Assembly (NCBI GenBank): GCA_024220525.1
Contig: JAMYWO010000227.1
Coordinates: 1-64,000, forward strand
DNA: 64,000 bases
Direction: 5' to 3'
Origin: Cochliopodium minus
Taxonomy: Eukaryota > Discosea > Himatismenida > Cochliopodiidae
Part shown: positions 18,707-32,174 of the stretch, one piece after another
How the letters are laid out: every line of letters starts with the position of its first letter
Numbering within the stretch: the first letter of the stretch is position 1
Translations under genes and position numbers: made by a program
Notes under the pieces: generated by a model
Databases searched by the model: none
Seen by the model: only the letters and a program-made list of their open reading frames with translations
What the model was told of the DNA's origin: nothing

Positions 18707-21700
18707 TCAAAGACTTTTCAAATAAAGAGAAAAATCAAATTTGTCCAAAAAGGAAGAATACTCTCGAACAGCGGTGCTCTCCTCCAACTCGACGAAAAGA
18801 AAATTGGCGCCAATCATCAAACCCTCCTTGTTATAAGCCTCACCCCTCAAAACGAAGGCGATTTCGTCACCAAAAAGAGCGACCTCCTTCTCAACGACAA
18901 GAGCCCTCTTAAGAAAATTATTGACGAAAACAGTGTGAACCTTTTCAACTTCACTCCCAAAACATGTGATGGAATTGTCCGTGCTAGAAAGCAAAACGAG
19001 CTGCTCGGTAGTTTTGTTGGCGATGAGATCGATCTTGGAGAANATTTTTTATTTTTTATTTTTTATTTTTTATTTTTTATTTTTTATTTTTTATTTTTTA
19101 TTTTATTTTATTTTATTTTTATTTTAATTACCATTTTGATTGTGTCAGTGATTGTCCACAAAAATCCACAAGCAACAACACAATGTGCGTTTTTATCATT
19201 AACTTTCAAAACATATTTCATTTTCTTTAATAAATACAATAAATTAAAAATTTTAAAAAAATTTTTAATGAAAATATGAAATAATTGTTTTAAAAAAATT
19301 TTACTTTTTTCTCGTGATTATATACATAAACTTTGTTGTCGTTAATTGCTATCACTTTGTTTTTGTGGATGATCAATTGTTTGGCTCCAAAAGAAGCTAT
19401 TTTGTTCATTGGTTTCATTTCCAAAGTAGAAGGGAGAACACACCAAATGAAAATTTCGTCAGCTATTGTCAAAAATAAATCAGGATAAAAAATAAAAAAA
19501 ATAAAATTAAAAAATTAAAAATGAAATAATAAAACTTTGATTTTTTTTTGTTAAAAAATAACAATTAAAATTAATTTTAAAAAAATTTTGGATTAAAAAA
19601 AAACAATCAAGAAAAAATAAAAAAAAATATAAAAAATACAAAATAAAAAATAAAAAATTTTGTTTTAAAAAAAACAAATAGTTAAAAAATAAAAATAAAT
19701 TGCTAAAAAAAAACAAGAAAAAAAAAACAAAAAATGAACAACAAAAAATAAAAATAAAAATTACATGTTGCACAAAACAACAAATTTCTGACAGATTTAA
19801 CACTGTTGTAGACAGATGTGAAGACAATGGTTTTTTCTGAAAGGAGAATTTTTTTGTTAAAATGTTTGAGATGTACTCTTTTTCTTGTGAAGATGACTAG
19901 AGTCCAGTCTGGTGCTGATTGATTCGTGTTATTGTTGATTATCACTTCTGCGTTTAGTACTTTGCATTTTTTGTGGAGTTTTGTCTCGAAAATGTTTGTT
20001 TCCACAGATCTTCCTCTAAAACTGCAAATATAAAATAAAAAATAAAGAATAAGAATAAAAATAGATGAAAAATGAAAAATAAAAATAAAAAATAAAAAAT
20101 AATAAAAATAAAAAATAAAAAAAAAAAAAATAAAAATGAAAAAATGAAAATAAAAAAATAAAAATAAATTTTTAATATTTAAGAATAAAAAAATACAAAA
20201 TACAAAATAATAAAAATAATAAAAATAAAAATAAAAATACAAAATAAAAAAATAATTTTTACTTATATACTGTGAAAACCCCTGATTCAGAAATTGCCAC
20301 TACATAGCCTTCTTTGATGGACATGATCGATACGATGGGAGATCCATCGCATGTCAGTCTATGGAACTTCTTTTTGTTGTCATGAAAAACTCTAATGTAT
20401 CCATCCTCATATCCTTTAATCAAAAAAAAAAAAAATAAAAAAATAAAAATAAAAAAATTGCTTCAAAAATAAATAAAAAATAAAAGTAAAAAAATAACAA
20501 TCAAAATCAAAATACCAGCCCATAAAAATCCATCTATTTCAATCGAACATTTTACAGAAGTTTTTAACTGAGAAGAATTTTCGATCCATATTCCATGAGA
20601 CTGTTGAAAACTGGACAAAGTTTTTTGAGGTTTTAGTAAATTGGAAGAAGACTCTTCCAAAGAAACTGTAATGCTAGATTTTAGCAAGTTGATGGGTTCT
20701 TCTTTGTCAAAAGTGGATGAGAACTCTCCTGGATTTGTTATCAAGCTTTTTATGATAGAATAGCAAATGTCCATGTTTGGTCTGTCAAAAATTGTATAAT
20801 AGATGAATAATTAAATGACAAAAATAAAATGGAAATAAAATAATAATAAACAAAAAAGAAAATTTAAAAAAAATTTAAGATTAAAAAACAAAATCATTAA
20901 AAATTAAAATAAATTAAAAAATTTAAATAAAATAAAAATGAGTGAATGAATAAAATAAAATATATTAAAAAACAAAATCAACAAAAATAATAAAAATAAA
21001 AAATAAATAAGAATATAAAAATAATAATAAAAATTAAAATATTTTTTAACCTATCTTTTGGACTTTCATTGAGAAGAGTTCTAACTAAAGATCTAAATGT
21101 TTTTGGAGTATTTTTCTTGTCTATGTTTGGTCTCAAACCATTCTCCAAAATGTCCTGTATTAAATCTTCTCCATAGTTCTTCCATTCATTCCTATCATTG
21201 ATGTATTGAGACATGTCAGAGTAAGGAGATATCTGCGTTGAAATCTCAATGAGAAGAATTCCGAAAGAATAAGTGTCCACTTTGTGATCATAAGGAAGTT
21301 GAAGGAGAATTTCCGGTGCTAGCCATGGTATATTTCCGACAATATTTCTTTTTCCAAAAGTTTTGTTTCCTGAAATAGAAAGACCAAAGTCCGATATTTT
21401 CGCCTTGAAAATAAAAACAAAGGTAAACAAATTTTAAATCATAAATAATTGAAAGAAAAAATTAAAAAAGAAAATATTATCAAAAAATTTAAAAAAAAAA
21501 TTATTTACTCTAATGGGAGCTTCACAACGTAAATCAACAACCAAAATGTTCACTTTTAAAAAATATTAAAAAAAAAATATATTATTTTTTGATTTTTTTT
21601 TTTTTTACCAGAACGTAAATCCCTGTGAATGATTGGAATCAAGGAATCTTTTTGGAGATACTTTAATCCACTGCAAATATCAATGGAAATGCCCAATTTG

Positions 21701-24700
21701 ACAGGCCAAGACAAAACCAAGTCTTTTGAGTTGTAAAGAATGTCATAAAGGCTTCCGTGGGGACAATACTCCACTACGAGCTGTGGTTTGTAAGTGGATC
21801 CGAAGAAGTGGATGATGTTGGGATGGGAAATCTTAGAGAGGGTGTAAATTTCTTCGAGATATACGAAAGAATCAGTCTTGGAAGAAGAAAAATGAGTTTG
21901 TTTGATCTCTTTGACAGCTACATCGAGAACTTTGAAGATAGTAAAAGATTTGAGGTTCAATTTAAAGACGGAATTCTCTTTTAGTCGAGCGTTCGTAGAG
22001 GATTCTCCCCCAAATATGAAGATTTCGTCGTTGTGAAGGATGGATATGTGTCGACATCTGCTTATTCCCAAATCTACATCGATCTTGTCATTCTCTATGT
22101 TTATCTTTCTCCAAATTCGATGAGAGATGAGATAGCACCAAATGTAGGGTTCTGAAAATATCTCAGTGTTGTTTCTTCCTCCGATCACAAATATGTTTCC
22201 CTTCCATTGAACAGCAGTATGATAAGCTACAAAAATGAAAAATGAAATCAAAAATAAAAATAAAATGAAATAAAAATAAAATAAAAAAATAAAATGAAAT
22301 TAAAAATTAAAAAATGAATAAAAAATAAAAAATTTTACCTCTCTTTTCTGGTATTCCAGACAACACTCTTGCTTCTTTTATTGGAGCATTCAAGTCATAG
22401 AGATCGATCACATAAATATCCCCATTGAGCTCACTGTTAAGAGCAGTGTAACCACCATACAAGTAGATCTTGTTTCTGTAATAACTTGCAGTGTGTCCAT
22501 ATAAAAAGGGAGAAGATTTATTCTCTTCCAACCAGTTTTTGTTAAATTCCCATACCCACTCGTTCGTCAAAGTTTTGTTTGTGAATCTGTAAAGTTCATT
22601 GTAAACTTTCCCAACTGAGTTATCAACACCTCCGTACAACCATATCTCGTTTTTGTTTTGAGCCAAAGAAAACTTTTTTTTTTTAGGTAATATATGAAGA
22701 AAAAAATTTAAATGAAAATGAAAAATAAAATAAAAACAAAAAACAAAAAACAAAAAACAAAAAACAATAAAAACAAAAAATAAAAAAATAAAAACAAAAC
22801 AAAACAAAAAACAAAAATAAATAGAAATAAAAATTAAAAAATAAAAAATAAATATAAATAAAAAATAAATAGAAATAGAAAAAATAAAAAATAAATATAA
22901 ATAATAATATAAATATACATAAAGTCAAATTAAATTTTTTTTACATTAATCCTTGTAGTAGGAATAACTCCCGTAATTGACCCTTCAACTTTTGTATTTC
23001 CAAAAGGCAAACAATCAAAACACCCCATAGAATAAACGTCATGAGTCAACTTTGGATTAGAAGTTCCTATGTGAATATTTGTGTTGAAAATTCCACCAGA
23101 AACATAAAGAGAGTTGTTCGAAACTAAAGCCAAAGGAGAGTACCTGCTAAAAACCCTTTCTTTGTTATCAATAATTTCACTAGTTTTTTTTTCAAAGTCC
23201 AAAATGTAAGTTACTGAATTATGATTGTTGTTTTTGTGTCCTCCCAAAATTACGTATTTATCATCCGAAATATCTTCTTCTCCCTTCATTTTTATTGCTA
23301 CAGTTGCATCGATCAATGGCATGCTGAACGACTCGACCCATTCCTCCAACTCGATTTCTCCTTTAAACTCTTGATCACTTGATATCTCTCTAAGATCTTG
23401 AGAAAAATATGTTCCCTTGTAAACGATCGCCTGTGTACCTGGATTTAATTAAAAAAATAAAAAAAATAATTGAAATTATATTAAAATTAAAAATTTATAT
23501 ATTTGATTATACCTTCTCCTATGGTTTTTGTTGCAGATAATGATTCATCATGTATCAATGAGAATGTGATTTCAGGGATCAATTTTCTTATATTGATGAT
23601 CTTGATGGAGATATGATTGCAATTCACTATCTCTGAGCCAGATCTCAGCTTCAATTGACAATCATTCATCTTGAAAACGGTGCAATCCTCTTTCTTTTGG
23701 CCCACACCCATACAATGGTAACAAAGAAGATCCACAGACAAGGTATTGATCTCATACATCTTCGATAATTGAGAAATCGTGTTTACAATCTCAACATACA
23801 AAGGATAGGAATTCCTTTTCGATTTTGGTGCAGGATTTGATGAATTCATAAAGTTGAAATTTCTTTTTTTCGTTCCTATTAACTCTATCGATTTCCCAAA
23901 ATCGTTGATGATTAACATAACTTCGTGATTTCCCTGCAAGATATAGCATATATCGTTGTATAACAAAAATTTTTCGTAGTTATTTCTGGATTTGATGAGT
24001 GATACCAACAACTTTTTACTGAAAGAATCATCTCTGGATTGATTGTGATAAATCCTGTGATGTGTAACTGAAAACTGAAGATGAGGAAGTTCATCTCTTG
24101 ATGGAAACAAAACAGGTATGATACAATCCGAAGAATCTTGAGATAAAAACACTGTTTGAAAATAAATAAAGTTTATGAAAAAATTCCGCAAATCAAATTA
24201 TTTTCAAACATCTTTTTTTTACGTAATTCCAATCTTTCCAATATTTCAAAAGAAAACTGATACAATTCTTCATGATTGTTCGGCCAAAAAATTTTGAAAG
24301 ATTCTTGTGGAAGAATGAAACTGATCTCCGATTTTTCTTTTTTTTTTTGAAACAGGATTAAAGATTGAAAGATAATTTTAAATTGAATTACCAAGAACAT
24401 TATATTTCTCAAGAAACCATTCCAAATCAAGAAAGATATACAATGAATTTTTCCCAAAATATAAAAGATGACCACAAACTAATTTAGAAAAAAAAAAATA
24501 AAAGGGTAATAAATTCTCAGAATGAAAAACAAATTATTTGAATTTTACAATGAAGATTTTGACTGATAGATTCGAATTTCTCTTCAGTAAAATGAACAGA
24601 CTTTGATTTACAAGCTTCCAAGAAAAGATTGCGATAATCTTTCATAGAAAGATATCTGATTTCTTTCACTTTTAAGTTGTGAAGCATCTCCAAGAAAAAA

Positions 24701-27700
24701 AAGGTGGGTTTTGGCATCTTCTCACCAACCTTTTTTGCTTTTTGCAAAAGTGTGATGAAAGGTTTTTCAATAGGAGAAAAATCTTTAATCAAGTTGGAGT
24801 TGTTTGTTGTTTTTTCTGTTTCGATGTAAACAACTGACCTGTCTGACACTGGAGTTTTGTTTTGAAGGACAGATAAAATGAAGGTCATCCTGTGCATATT
24901 TTTGATAACCAACTCTCTTTGAAGATTTCTCTTCATAGCAGCAATTTCTAATTCATCGGTCATATTAGAAGGATGCAAGACTAACCTATATTTAATTTAA
25001 AAAAAAATAATTGAATAAAAAATAAATAAAATTTAAAAAAAAATTACCATACAGCTCTCCCAATAAAGGTAACTCTTCTTTGAGCATCAGTCATGTCCCA
25101 ATCGTAAAAATAAATTTTTCCTTTGTCTCCCAAATATTCTTTAAATTGTACTTCAAGTTTTGTTTTGAGGGACTTCCTGTCATAATCAGAACAAATAACG
25201 CAAATGTTGGGAGAATTGCTCCAGAACATGGATTGAGATGTTTCAATTTCAGTTTTCAAGGAAATTTCTTTGATTTGAGACTTTATTTCTACAATATCTT
25301 TTGCTTTTATTTGTTCACACAAAACTTCATTCCCAGGCGTAAACTTTATTTCTTTGAGCTTATCATGTCTTGACAAGAACAAGGGTAATGTAGTCAAATT
25401 GTTGTAAGAGATATCCAAGTATTCTAGATTAGAAAATTCTTCAATGATTTGGGGAAGCATGTCCATTTTGTTCTTGGAAAGATCCAATCTTTTAATATTC
25501 TTCAAATCAACTTGTTTAAAGTTTTTTGCGGTAGAATGATACAATATAGTCGCATTATACTTTCCGAAATTCAACATGCTCTCTTTGTAAAGCTCTACTC
25601 TTGCCCCTTTACTCAATAAAATCTTCGCTAGTTCAACAACACTCTCCTTCAATATCTTATGATGTCGGATAATATCAAAACAAGAAAAAACTTTACTTCC
25701 TTCAGTCTTTCTGTTAGGATTAGCTCCTCGTTTGATTACAACTTCCTATTTATGGATATTTTTAAAAATTATTTACAAAGGTTTTGAAAATAAAAAGAAA
25801 AAAATTTTTTTTACAGCTATCTTTGGAAGATCTAAAATACAACACAAGTGCAAAACACTTATCTTCGTATTATTCATTGATCTCAAGAGAATTTTCATGT
25901 TTTCATTTACAAGCCTATCAAAAGGATTCATAAGAGGTCTCTTAGAAGTAATAGTCTTTTGAATCTCATTGTCATAAGCGATGTCAGATATTTCAAGATT
26001 GGGGTCGCTGGTGGTCAAATCCAATCTCTTTTTTAACTTTGGAGGTGAAGATTTGATATCTATATTGGGACTTGAATTTGAAGAGTTGGAAGGTGAAGAA
26101 GGAGATTGAGGAGTTTGAAAAAAACTAATCAAATTGAATTGTGAAAAGTTTTCGGGAAAGATCTCGCTGATAAATACCATTTCTTCTGTGTTCACTATCT
26201 GACATAGAGTGTCAACTGCATAAGCGTTCCCTTCACAAATGTTTTTCCACAACATTTTAGACAACCAATCAGTGATGGATGTTTGAGCACTGGAAATTTT
26301 TCTAAGAATTACAACACCACTTTGTTGTATTCTTCCTTCGTCTTGTAAATCCAACAAACAATAAAAAATGTTCTTAGCAACTATTTGTGAGTAGTATTTG
26401 TTGATGAGATCATTTGAAGTACACAAAATCTTCAAGATTTCCATCATGTTTTCGATGATTTTGAGTGTGGAGATAGACTTTCCTCTCGCACATGTTTGTG
26501 CAATTTTGAAAACCGAAGACACATTGTAAAACAATTCATGTGTTGATTTTTGAGAACTAAATAATAACAATATTGTTGAAATATTCTCTCTTGCTTTTCT
26601 CATTGATACCCTGTCATCATAGACCTAAAAAAAATTAAATTAATTAGCAAAATAAATATTTTAATTTTAGTATGGTACCAAAATGTAAATTAAAGCTGAC
26701 ATGTATTCGATCTTGTGTTGAAAAAAAGTAATTAATTCCTTCACTAAAAAAAAAAAGAAATTTTATGTAAATTTTAAAAAAATTTAAAAAAAATCTACCA
26801 TTCTCAACACAAAACTCCAACAAAAGTAGAGAAATGTGCTCAGAAAATTGTCCGTCCATCAAATTCACTAAATTGGAAATAACATCAGTATTGTTAGCAA
26901 AGGCGATTCTAAAGTTTTTGTTGGTGAGGCAAATCCTTGACAAAAAAGTCAACAAAGCAAGAATGACACCCTTATGAAGATTGGAAAAGAGAAAAAGCTC
27001 CTGAAAGCTTTCAACATGATCGCAAAACAAGTTGGAACAAGATATAATGTCACATACTTCTGTCAAATCACCCAAAATGATTTCTTTTTTAGAATTTCTT
27101 TTATCACTAAAGAGTTTATCAAGAGAAGTTGATATCCTCTCCTCCACACCCACTGCATAAGACAATTTCCTCCTTTTTTCAATCTTTATTTCATTGATTG
27201 TTTTTAATAATGCTTCGAACCAAAACTCTAGCTGCTCCAAACTTTCCGCGTCACAAATTAGAGGTCTTCCAAAATTTTTGCTCTCAATACTGAAACAAAA
27301 ATCTCTTTTTTGAATGGGATACTTCTTCACAACTGCATCCACCAAATTCAATCTTCCAATGGGTTCTTGATATTGATCGTAAGAGTAGCTTAACTCTATC
27401 AATAGTCTTTTTTTTAAAAAATAATTTTAAAAGAAAAAAACATTTACCTTTTTTTTTCATTGACAAAACAAACCATCTTTTTTTCCAAGACTTTATATTC
27501 CCACCTCTCTTTATCATCCATCCAGATTTTTCGTAAGAATTATCTTCTTCAGGCATAGAATTGAAAAGCTGAGATCCGAAAATACCACTGCTTCTCCTAA
27601 TTACCACATTTGGGTCCGAAGTATTGTGTTTGTACGCAACTATGCTATCTCTTTTTGTAGAACTGATTATTTGGCTTAAAAACACTTTTTGTTTGCTGTT

Positions 27701-28513
27701 TACGTTATCAGAAGAATAAGTGCTTCTATCAATGATGTCCGACAAAGAATCTTTAAATCCTGATCTTTCTTCTTCAGGATAAAAAGTAGTGATGTTTTTG
27801 ATCTCGTTCATCAAGTTTGTTTTCTTTTTTGATGTTTCGCCTGAATCTATCAGAGTGGTTGAGGTATTGTCAGATGATGTTCCTTCTGATGTGCTATCTT
27901 TCAAATTTCCCTTCTCTCTTGATGTGATTAGCAATTTAATCCCTGGTGTTTTTGGTTTATCTTTATCTATTATCAATATCGTTCCAGAGTTTACACTATT
28001 ATCTTTGTTTTTATCATTCTTTTTGCTATAATCGGCTATATTGTCGTATGAAAGTGAATGTGGTTGATCTGATTGCAAATTATCTATGCTTTTATTTTCA
28101 TCTGATGCTATTTCTGTGCTTGCATTTCTCATTTTCTTTATTTTGGGCTTTTTTGCCACAACTTTCTTTTTCTATTTGATATTGAAGTATTAAATTTGGA
28201 ATTGGGAGGATATATATAAAAATGAAATATAATTAAAGAATGCGCAGTTTATCACATACAACCTATATATCTATTCATAACTACATTTCCGTTAAATATT
28301 TACCTTTTTGATCAATTTCTTTAATATTTTTCCAGGTTTTTTAACTTTGATCACAATTGTTTCTTGATTACCAGTTTCCTCTTCTATATTCAATTGATTT
28401 CTCAATATAGAGATTTCATTCTGCTTCTTTTTGATATCTTCTCTCAATATTCTAATCTCATCGGTTCTTTCAAGTAATAATTTCCTTAATTCTTCATCAT
28501 TGTATTTATCCAT
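18707..28513 (-). CDS. Giant Roco (LRRK-like) kinase: coiled coil-PH-ARM-ANK-LRR-Roc-COR-kelch-kinase-WD40
   Basis: About 20 exons, roughly 2,400-2,600 residues, ATG at 28513. Order along the minus strand: leucine-zipper-like coiled coil (28513-28304); Ser/Thr-rich linker; PH domain (27535-27190, GWMIKRGGNIKSWKKRWFVL); armadillo-like helices (27190-26180); ankyrin repeats (about 25870-25620); leucine-rich repeats (25550-25300, LDLSKNKMDMLPQIIEEFSN); Roc-like segment (25200-24900) without a proper P-loop; COR (24750-24200, GHLLYFGKNSLYIFLDLEWF); six kelch blades (23380-21950, each with a GG pair); TKL-type kinase (21940-21050) with VAVK, HRDLRSVNIL, SDFGLS and WLAPEIL; WD40-like propeller to the TGA at 18707. 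LRRK/Roco proteins couple a GTPase-like module to a kinase. The kinase residues are intact but no glycine-rich loop is visible. An unresolved base at 19043 lies in the last intron. Confidence 0.85.
19043..19043. other. Unresolved base beside (TTTTTTA)n
   Basis: The sequence has an n directly next to a (TTTTTTA)n tract that runs to about 19110. It falls in an intron of the Roco kinase. The exons on both sides give a sensible propeller (TITDTIKM, then FSKIDLIANK), so the join may be right, but tract length is uncertain. Confidence 0.8.
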
Positions 28514-29182
28514 TAAATCCAAATTGATTCTCCCAATTTATCCAAGAATCAAATAGAACCCTTTTTTATATTTTGAAGGAATAAAAAAGAAAAAAAAAAT
28601 CAACTTTTCTGTTAAAAAAATGTTTTTGTTAAAGATTATCTTTTAGATTATTTCCTAATTCCTTAGTTTTTCACGATTTATACAGATTTTACACAGTGGG
28701 TACAAAATTTTTGATCCATTTTCAATTTTGCAATCTTATATTAAAATAATATATCATTTTAACTTTGATATCAAAGAATATGTTTATCAAAGTTCAATAT
28801 TTCGCCCATAATTTTTTTCAATATTAAAAAATAAAATTTTTAGTTCTAAATTTACTACCATTGGATAAAATTATTCTAATCTTCTTTTGCATAATTCCTT
28901 TTCTTCTTAAAATTATGAGAATTTTTAAAAAATTTAAGCTCAAAAAAAATATATAAGATAAATTTTGATTTAAAATTTATAATAAAAACGGATCCTCTTC
29001 TCAATTTCTATAAATTTGGCCATTATTTTTGTTTTAATTGAACTGATATCAGTTTAAATAGTTTTTTTAACTTTTTGAAAGAAAAAGAAAAAAATTTTTT
29101 GAATAAAATATAAAAAAAAAAAAATTTAATGAACAAAACTTCTTTTCACTTATATAGAAAAAAACAATAAAACTATTCTAAA
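28514..29182. promoter_or_regulatory. Divergent intergenic region, Roco kinase / ITPK
   Basis: 669 bp between divergent start codons. It is AT-rich, without open frames of note or recognised RNA genes. It should hold both promoters. No specific element could be picked out. Confidence 0.5.
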
Positions 29183-30339
29183 ATGAATAAAATGCTTTCT
29201 ATTGGGATTAATGGTTTGAAAGATACTCACATCGAAGGACTCAAAAAAGTTGCTGGGTAAACAAAAAAAAAAAGAAAAAATAATTAATATATCGAAAAAA
29301 AATTTTATAATTTTTCTAATTTCCTTCTTATTTTTAAATTTATGCCCTAATATATTTTGTGAATAAATAGAGAAAACATCAAGATAGAAGAAATTGATCT
29401 TGAGAAAGATATTGATGGCAAATTCGATATTATCGTGCATAAACCAGTAAAATGGATCGCTAAATCAATGATGTCAGGAAAGGAACAAAAACAATTGACA
29501 AGAATCGAAAAATTCGAAGCAAAAAACCCATCTGTTTTGCTTGATCCATTAAAATCTATCAAAATTCTTTGTGATAGAAACGAACTCTGCGAATTATTAA
29601 AAGAATTCAACATTTCAACAGGTAAAAAAAAGAATAAATTCCCCTTCAAAAAAAATAAAAATTACCATAAAATAAAAATATTTTTTTGTTTGTCACGATA
29701 AAAAAAAATTAATACAGTATTAATTTTTATTCTTCATTCTATATAGATGAAGGTACAATTAGATCACCAAAACATGTTTCTGCTAGAAACAAAGAAGAGT
29801 TGGATGAATTGATTATGAATGGATTCCCTCTCAAATTTCCTGTAATCTGCAAGCCTTTTGTAGGAGATGGAAATGACTTCTCCCATCAATGTGCATTTGC
29901 TCACAATGAGAAAGGACTCTATGAAATGCCTCTCCCAGCTATCTTCCAACAATACCACGATCATGATGCAGTAATCTATAAGATTTATGTATTGGGTGAT
30001 GAGATATCCCAAATCCAAAGACCTTCTCTTGAAAACTATAGAGAAGATATCGTACATCCTGATTTCGAATATTTTGGACGTATTTCTAATGCTAGAGAGA
30101 ATGGTTCCAAGGAAATTGTTGCAACCAAATTGCCTTCTGATGAACTTCTTAAGGATGCTATCGAGCATTTGAGATCTTTTCTTCCTATGACCTTCTTCGG
30201 TTTCGATCTCATCTACAATTCCGAAACCCAATCTTACTACATCATTGATATCAACTACCTTCCTGGTTATTATGATGTAAAAAATCTTCATTCAAGAATT
30301 CTTTCTTATATTTTGAAGGCCTACTACGATAGAAATTAA
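29183..30339 (+). CDS. Inositol-tetrakisphosphate 1-kinase (ITPK)
   Basis: Three exons: 29183 to about 29257, about 29371-29621 and about 29747-30339, about 305 residues, the usual ITPK1 length. Visible ATP-grasp landmarks: FDIIVHKPVKW, NPSVLLDPLKSIKILCDR, FPVICKPFVGDGNDFSHQ, AIFQQYHDHDAVIYKIYVLG and the metal-binding end FGFDLIYNSE..YYIIDINYLPGY. These match the inositol 1,3,4-trisphosphate 5/6-kinase family closely, including the D-x-N Mg site. The enzyme phosphorylates inositol phosphates on the route to IP5 and IP6 in the cytosol. Its neighbour further on is a phosphate transporter, which fits phosphate metabolism, though co-regulation is only a guess. Confidence 0.93.
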
Positions 30340-30490
30340 AATTTCAATTTTGTATATACTTTGATTAATATTTTGACTTAGAAATCACTTTAATTTTAAT
30401 TGTCCTGACATCTTCGCCCTCTTTTCTTTAATTTGATATACAAATTGAAGAATATAATTTTTTTCAAAATGATTGAATAAATAAAAAAAA

Positions 30491-31817
30491 ATGAAGTTTT
30501 TCAAAACAAACTCAATTGGATCAAAGAATATTTTCTTTAAAAATACAACAATATCTGGATTATTTAAAGGTATATTCAAATAAAGACAAAAATATCTTTA
30601 TAAATAACAAAAATCAGTTCGAAAATATTCAAATACAGATATAAATACTTTGAGATCAAATGGATATTCTATTTTGAAGAATAAAGACCAAGATTTGTCA
30701 AAAGCAATAAAAATATTTGAAGAAGGAGCAGAGAAGGGGGATTTAGAATCAATCAAAACACTTGGATACTTATATAACACTGGAAATTATCCCAAATTAA
30801 AGAATGTGAGCAAATCAATTGATTATTATACCAAATCAGCAGAATTAGGAGATCTTGATTCCATAAAGATATTGGCATACTTATATTCTAACAGTAAGAT
30901 CAAAGATACCAACAAAGCTATTGAATATCTCGAAAAGATCATTGCACAGAATGAAGATGTTGAAGCTATCAATCAACTGGGATATATCCACGAAAAAATA
31001 ACCAATAATCACAAAGCAGCATTTGATCTCTATCAAAAGGCAGCTGATAAAGGTGATCTTTATGCTCTTAGAAAATTGGCCTCTTATTATGAAAAAGGAA
31101 TCAAGAATGTCCTCAATCAAAATATATCCAAGGCTATGGAGCTTTATATCAAAGCATCAGAAAGTGGAGATGTCAAATCAACTTCAAGGTAAAAATTATA
31201 TTAAGAACAAATCATATTCAAAGTGAAAAATATCAAATACTTTGTTAATTATCACCATAAGCTTTAAAAAACATTTAATCCTTTATAAAATTGCACACTC
31301 AATAAAATTAAAATCTCAAAACATTTATATGTTATATAACCTTCCATATGATATATAAAACTCCATCCAATATCTAGATATTAATGATTTTAGAATAATA
31401 ATTTTTTCAAAATCATCCAAATGATTTTCCAAAAATTTTTTTTGGGAAGCTCAGTGATCAAGATCAACATTTTTTTTTTAGAAATATTTAATGTTTTAAT
31501 TTTGATTCAATTCTCGATTTTTATTGAATATATCTTTCATCCTTTTACTATATTCATTAGGAATTCTTATCACCTCTTTCAATAAAATTTTTTTTAGATT
31601 GGGATTCTTCTACATGAAAGGTATCAATGGTTGCATGAAGGATGATCTCAAGGCTTCCCAATATCTCAACCAAGCATCCAGCGAGGGAGATATCACTGCG
31701 ATGAGATATCTCTTTGAGTTGGAGAACACTGGCAAGGGTAAAAAGACAAATTCTATAAATGGGTTTTCTCTAAGAAACTTCATTGATGAATCACATGGTT
31801 CCCCTTTAACTTTTTAA
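30491..31817 (+). CDS. Mitochondrial Sel1-repeat protein
   Basis: Three exons: 30491 to about 30567, about 30618-31190 and about 31599-31817 (TAA), about 290 residues. The first exon was found by working back from the repeats: it gives MKFFKTNSIGSKNIFFKNTT and joins in phase to KVRKYSNTD, a basic, Ser/Thr-rich leader with a typical processing-site look (R-K-Y-S). Six or more Sel1 units follow, for example SKAIKIFEEGAEKGDLESIK and KAAFDLYQKAADKGDLYALR. It is probably a matrix or inner-membrane-associated scaffold. The second intron is long for this genome (about 408 bp). It is related in fold but not closely in sequence to the Sel1 gene at 3381-4780. Confidence 0.8.
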
Positions 31818-32174
31818 ATATAAGGGATAAAAAAAAATTTTAATTATTATTTCACTAAACATTAAATTCAATTTCAATTTAAATTTTATTCAGTTAAAGA
31901 TATCGAATTTCTTCTTTTTTTTTAAACCTAATTTTTTCTTTCTTTCAAGCTTTTTCTTTTCTCATAAAAATTTTATTTTTTTAATGCAATCATTTGGGTC
32001 CTTATTCGATCCTTTTACCAATTTTTTTTTTCTTTCACCTTTTTCTTTTTTACTGACAATCTTATTTGTTTATCCATTTTTGGAAGTGGATCAGAAAAAA
32101 TAAAAAATATAAAAAAATTTTTTTTTTTGTCAATCTTAATATAATAAAAAAAAAACAAAAACAAACTCTCACAA
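31818..32174. other. Intergenic, AT-rich
   Basis: 357 bp between the Sel1 gene and the phosphate transporter. It contains T-rich runs resembling an untranslated region and probably the transporter promoter. No other feature recognised. Confidence 0.5.

Noticed and set aside
18635-19279. Plus-strand open frame opposite the end of the Roco gene
   Set aside because: It crosses the unresolved base and a (TTTTTTA)n tract; the minus-strand reading gives a better propeller end with a stop followed at once by AT-rich sequence.
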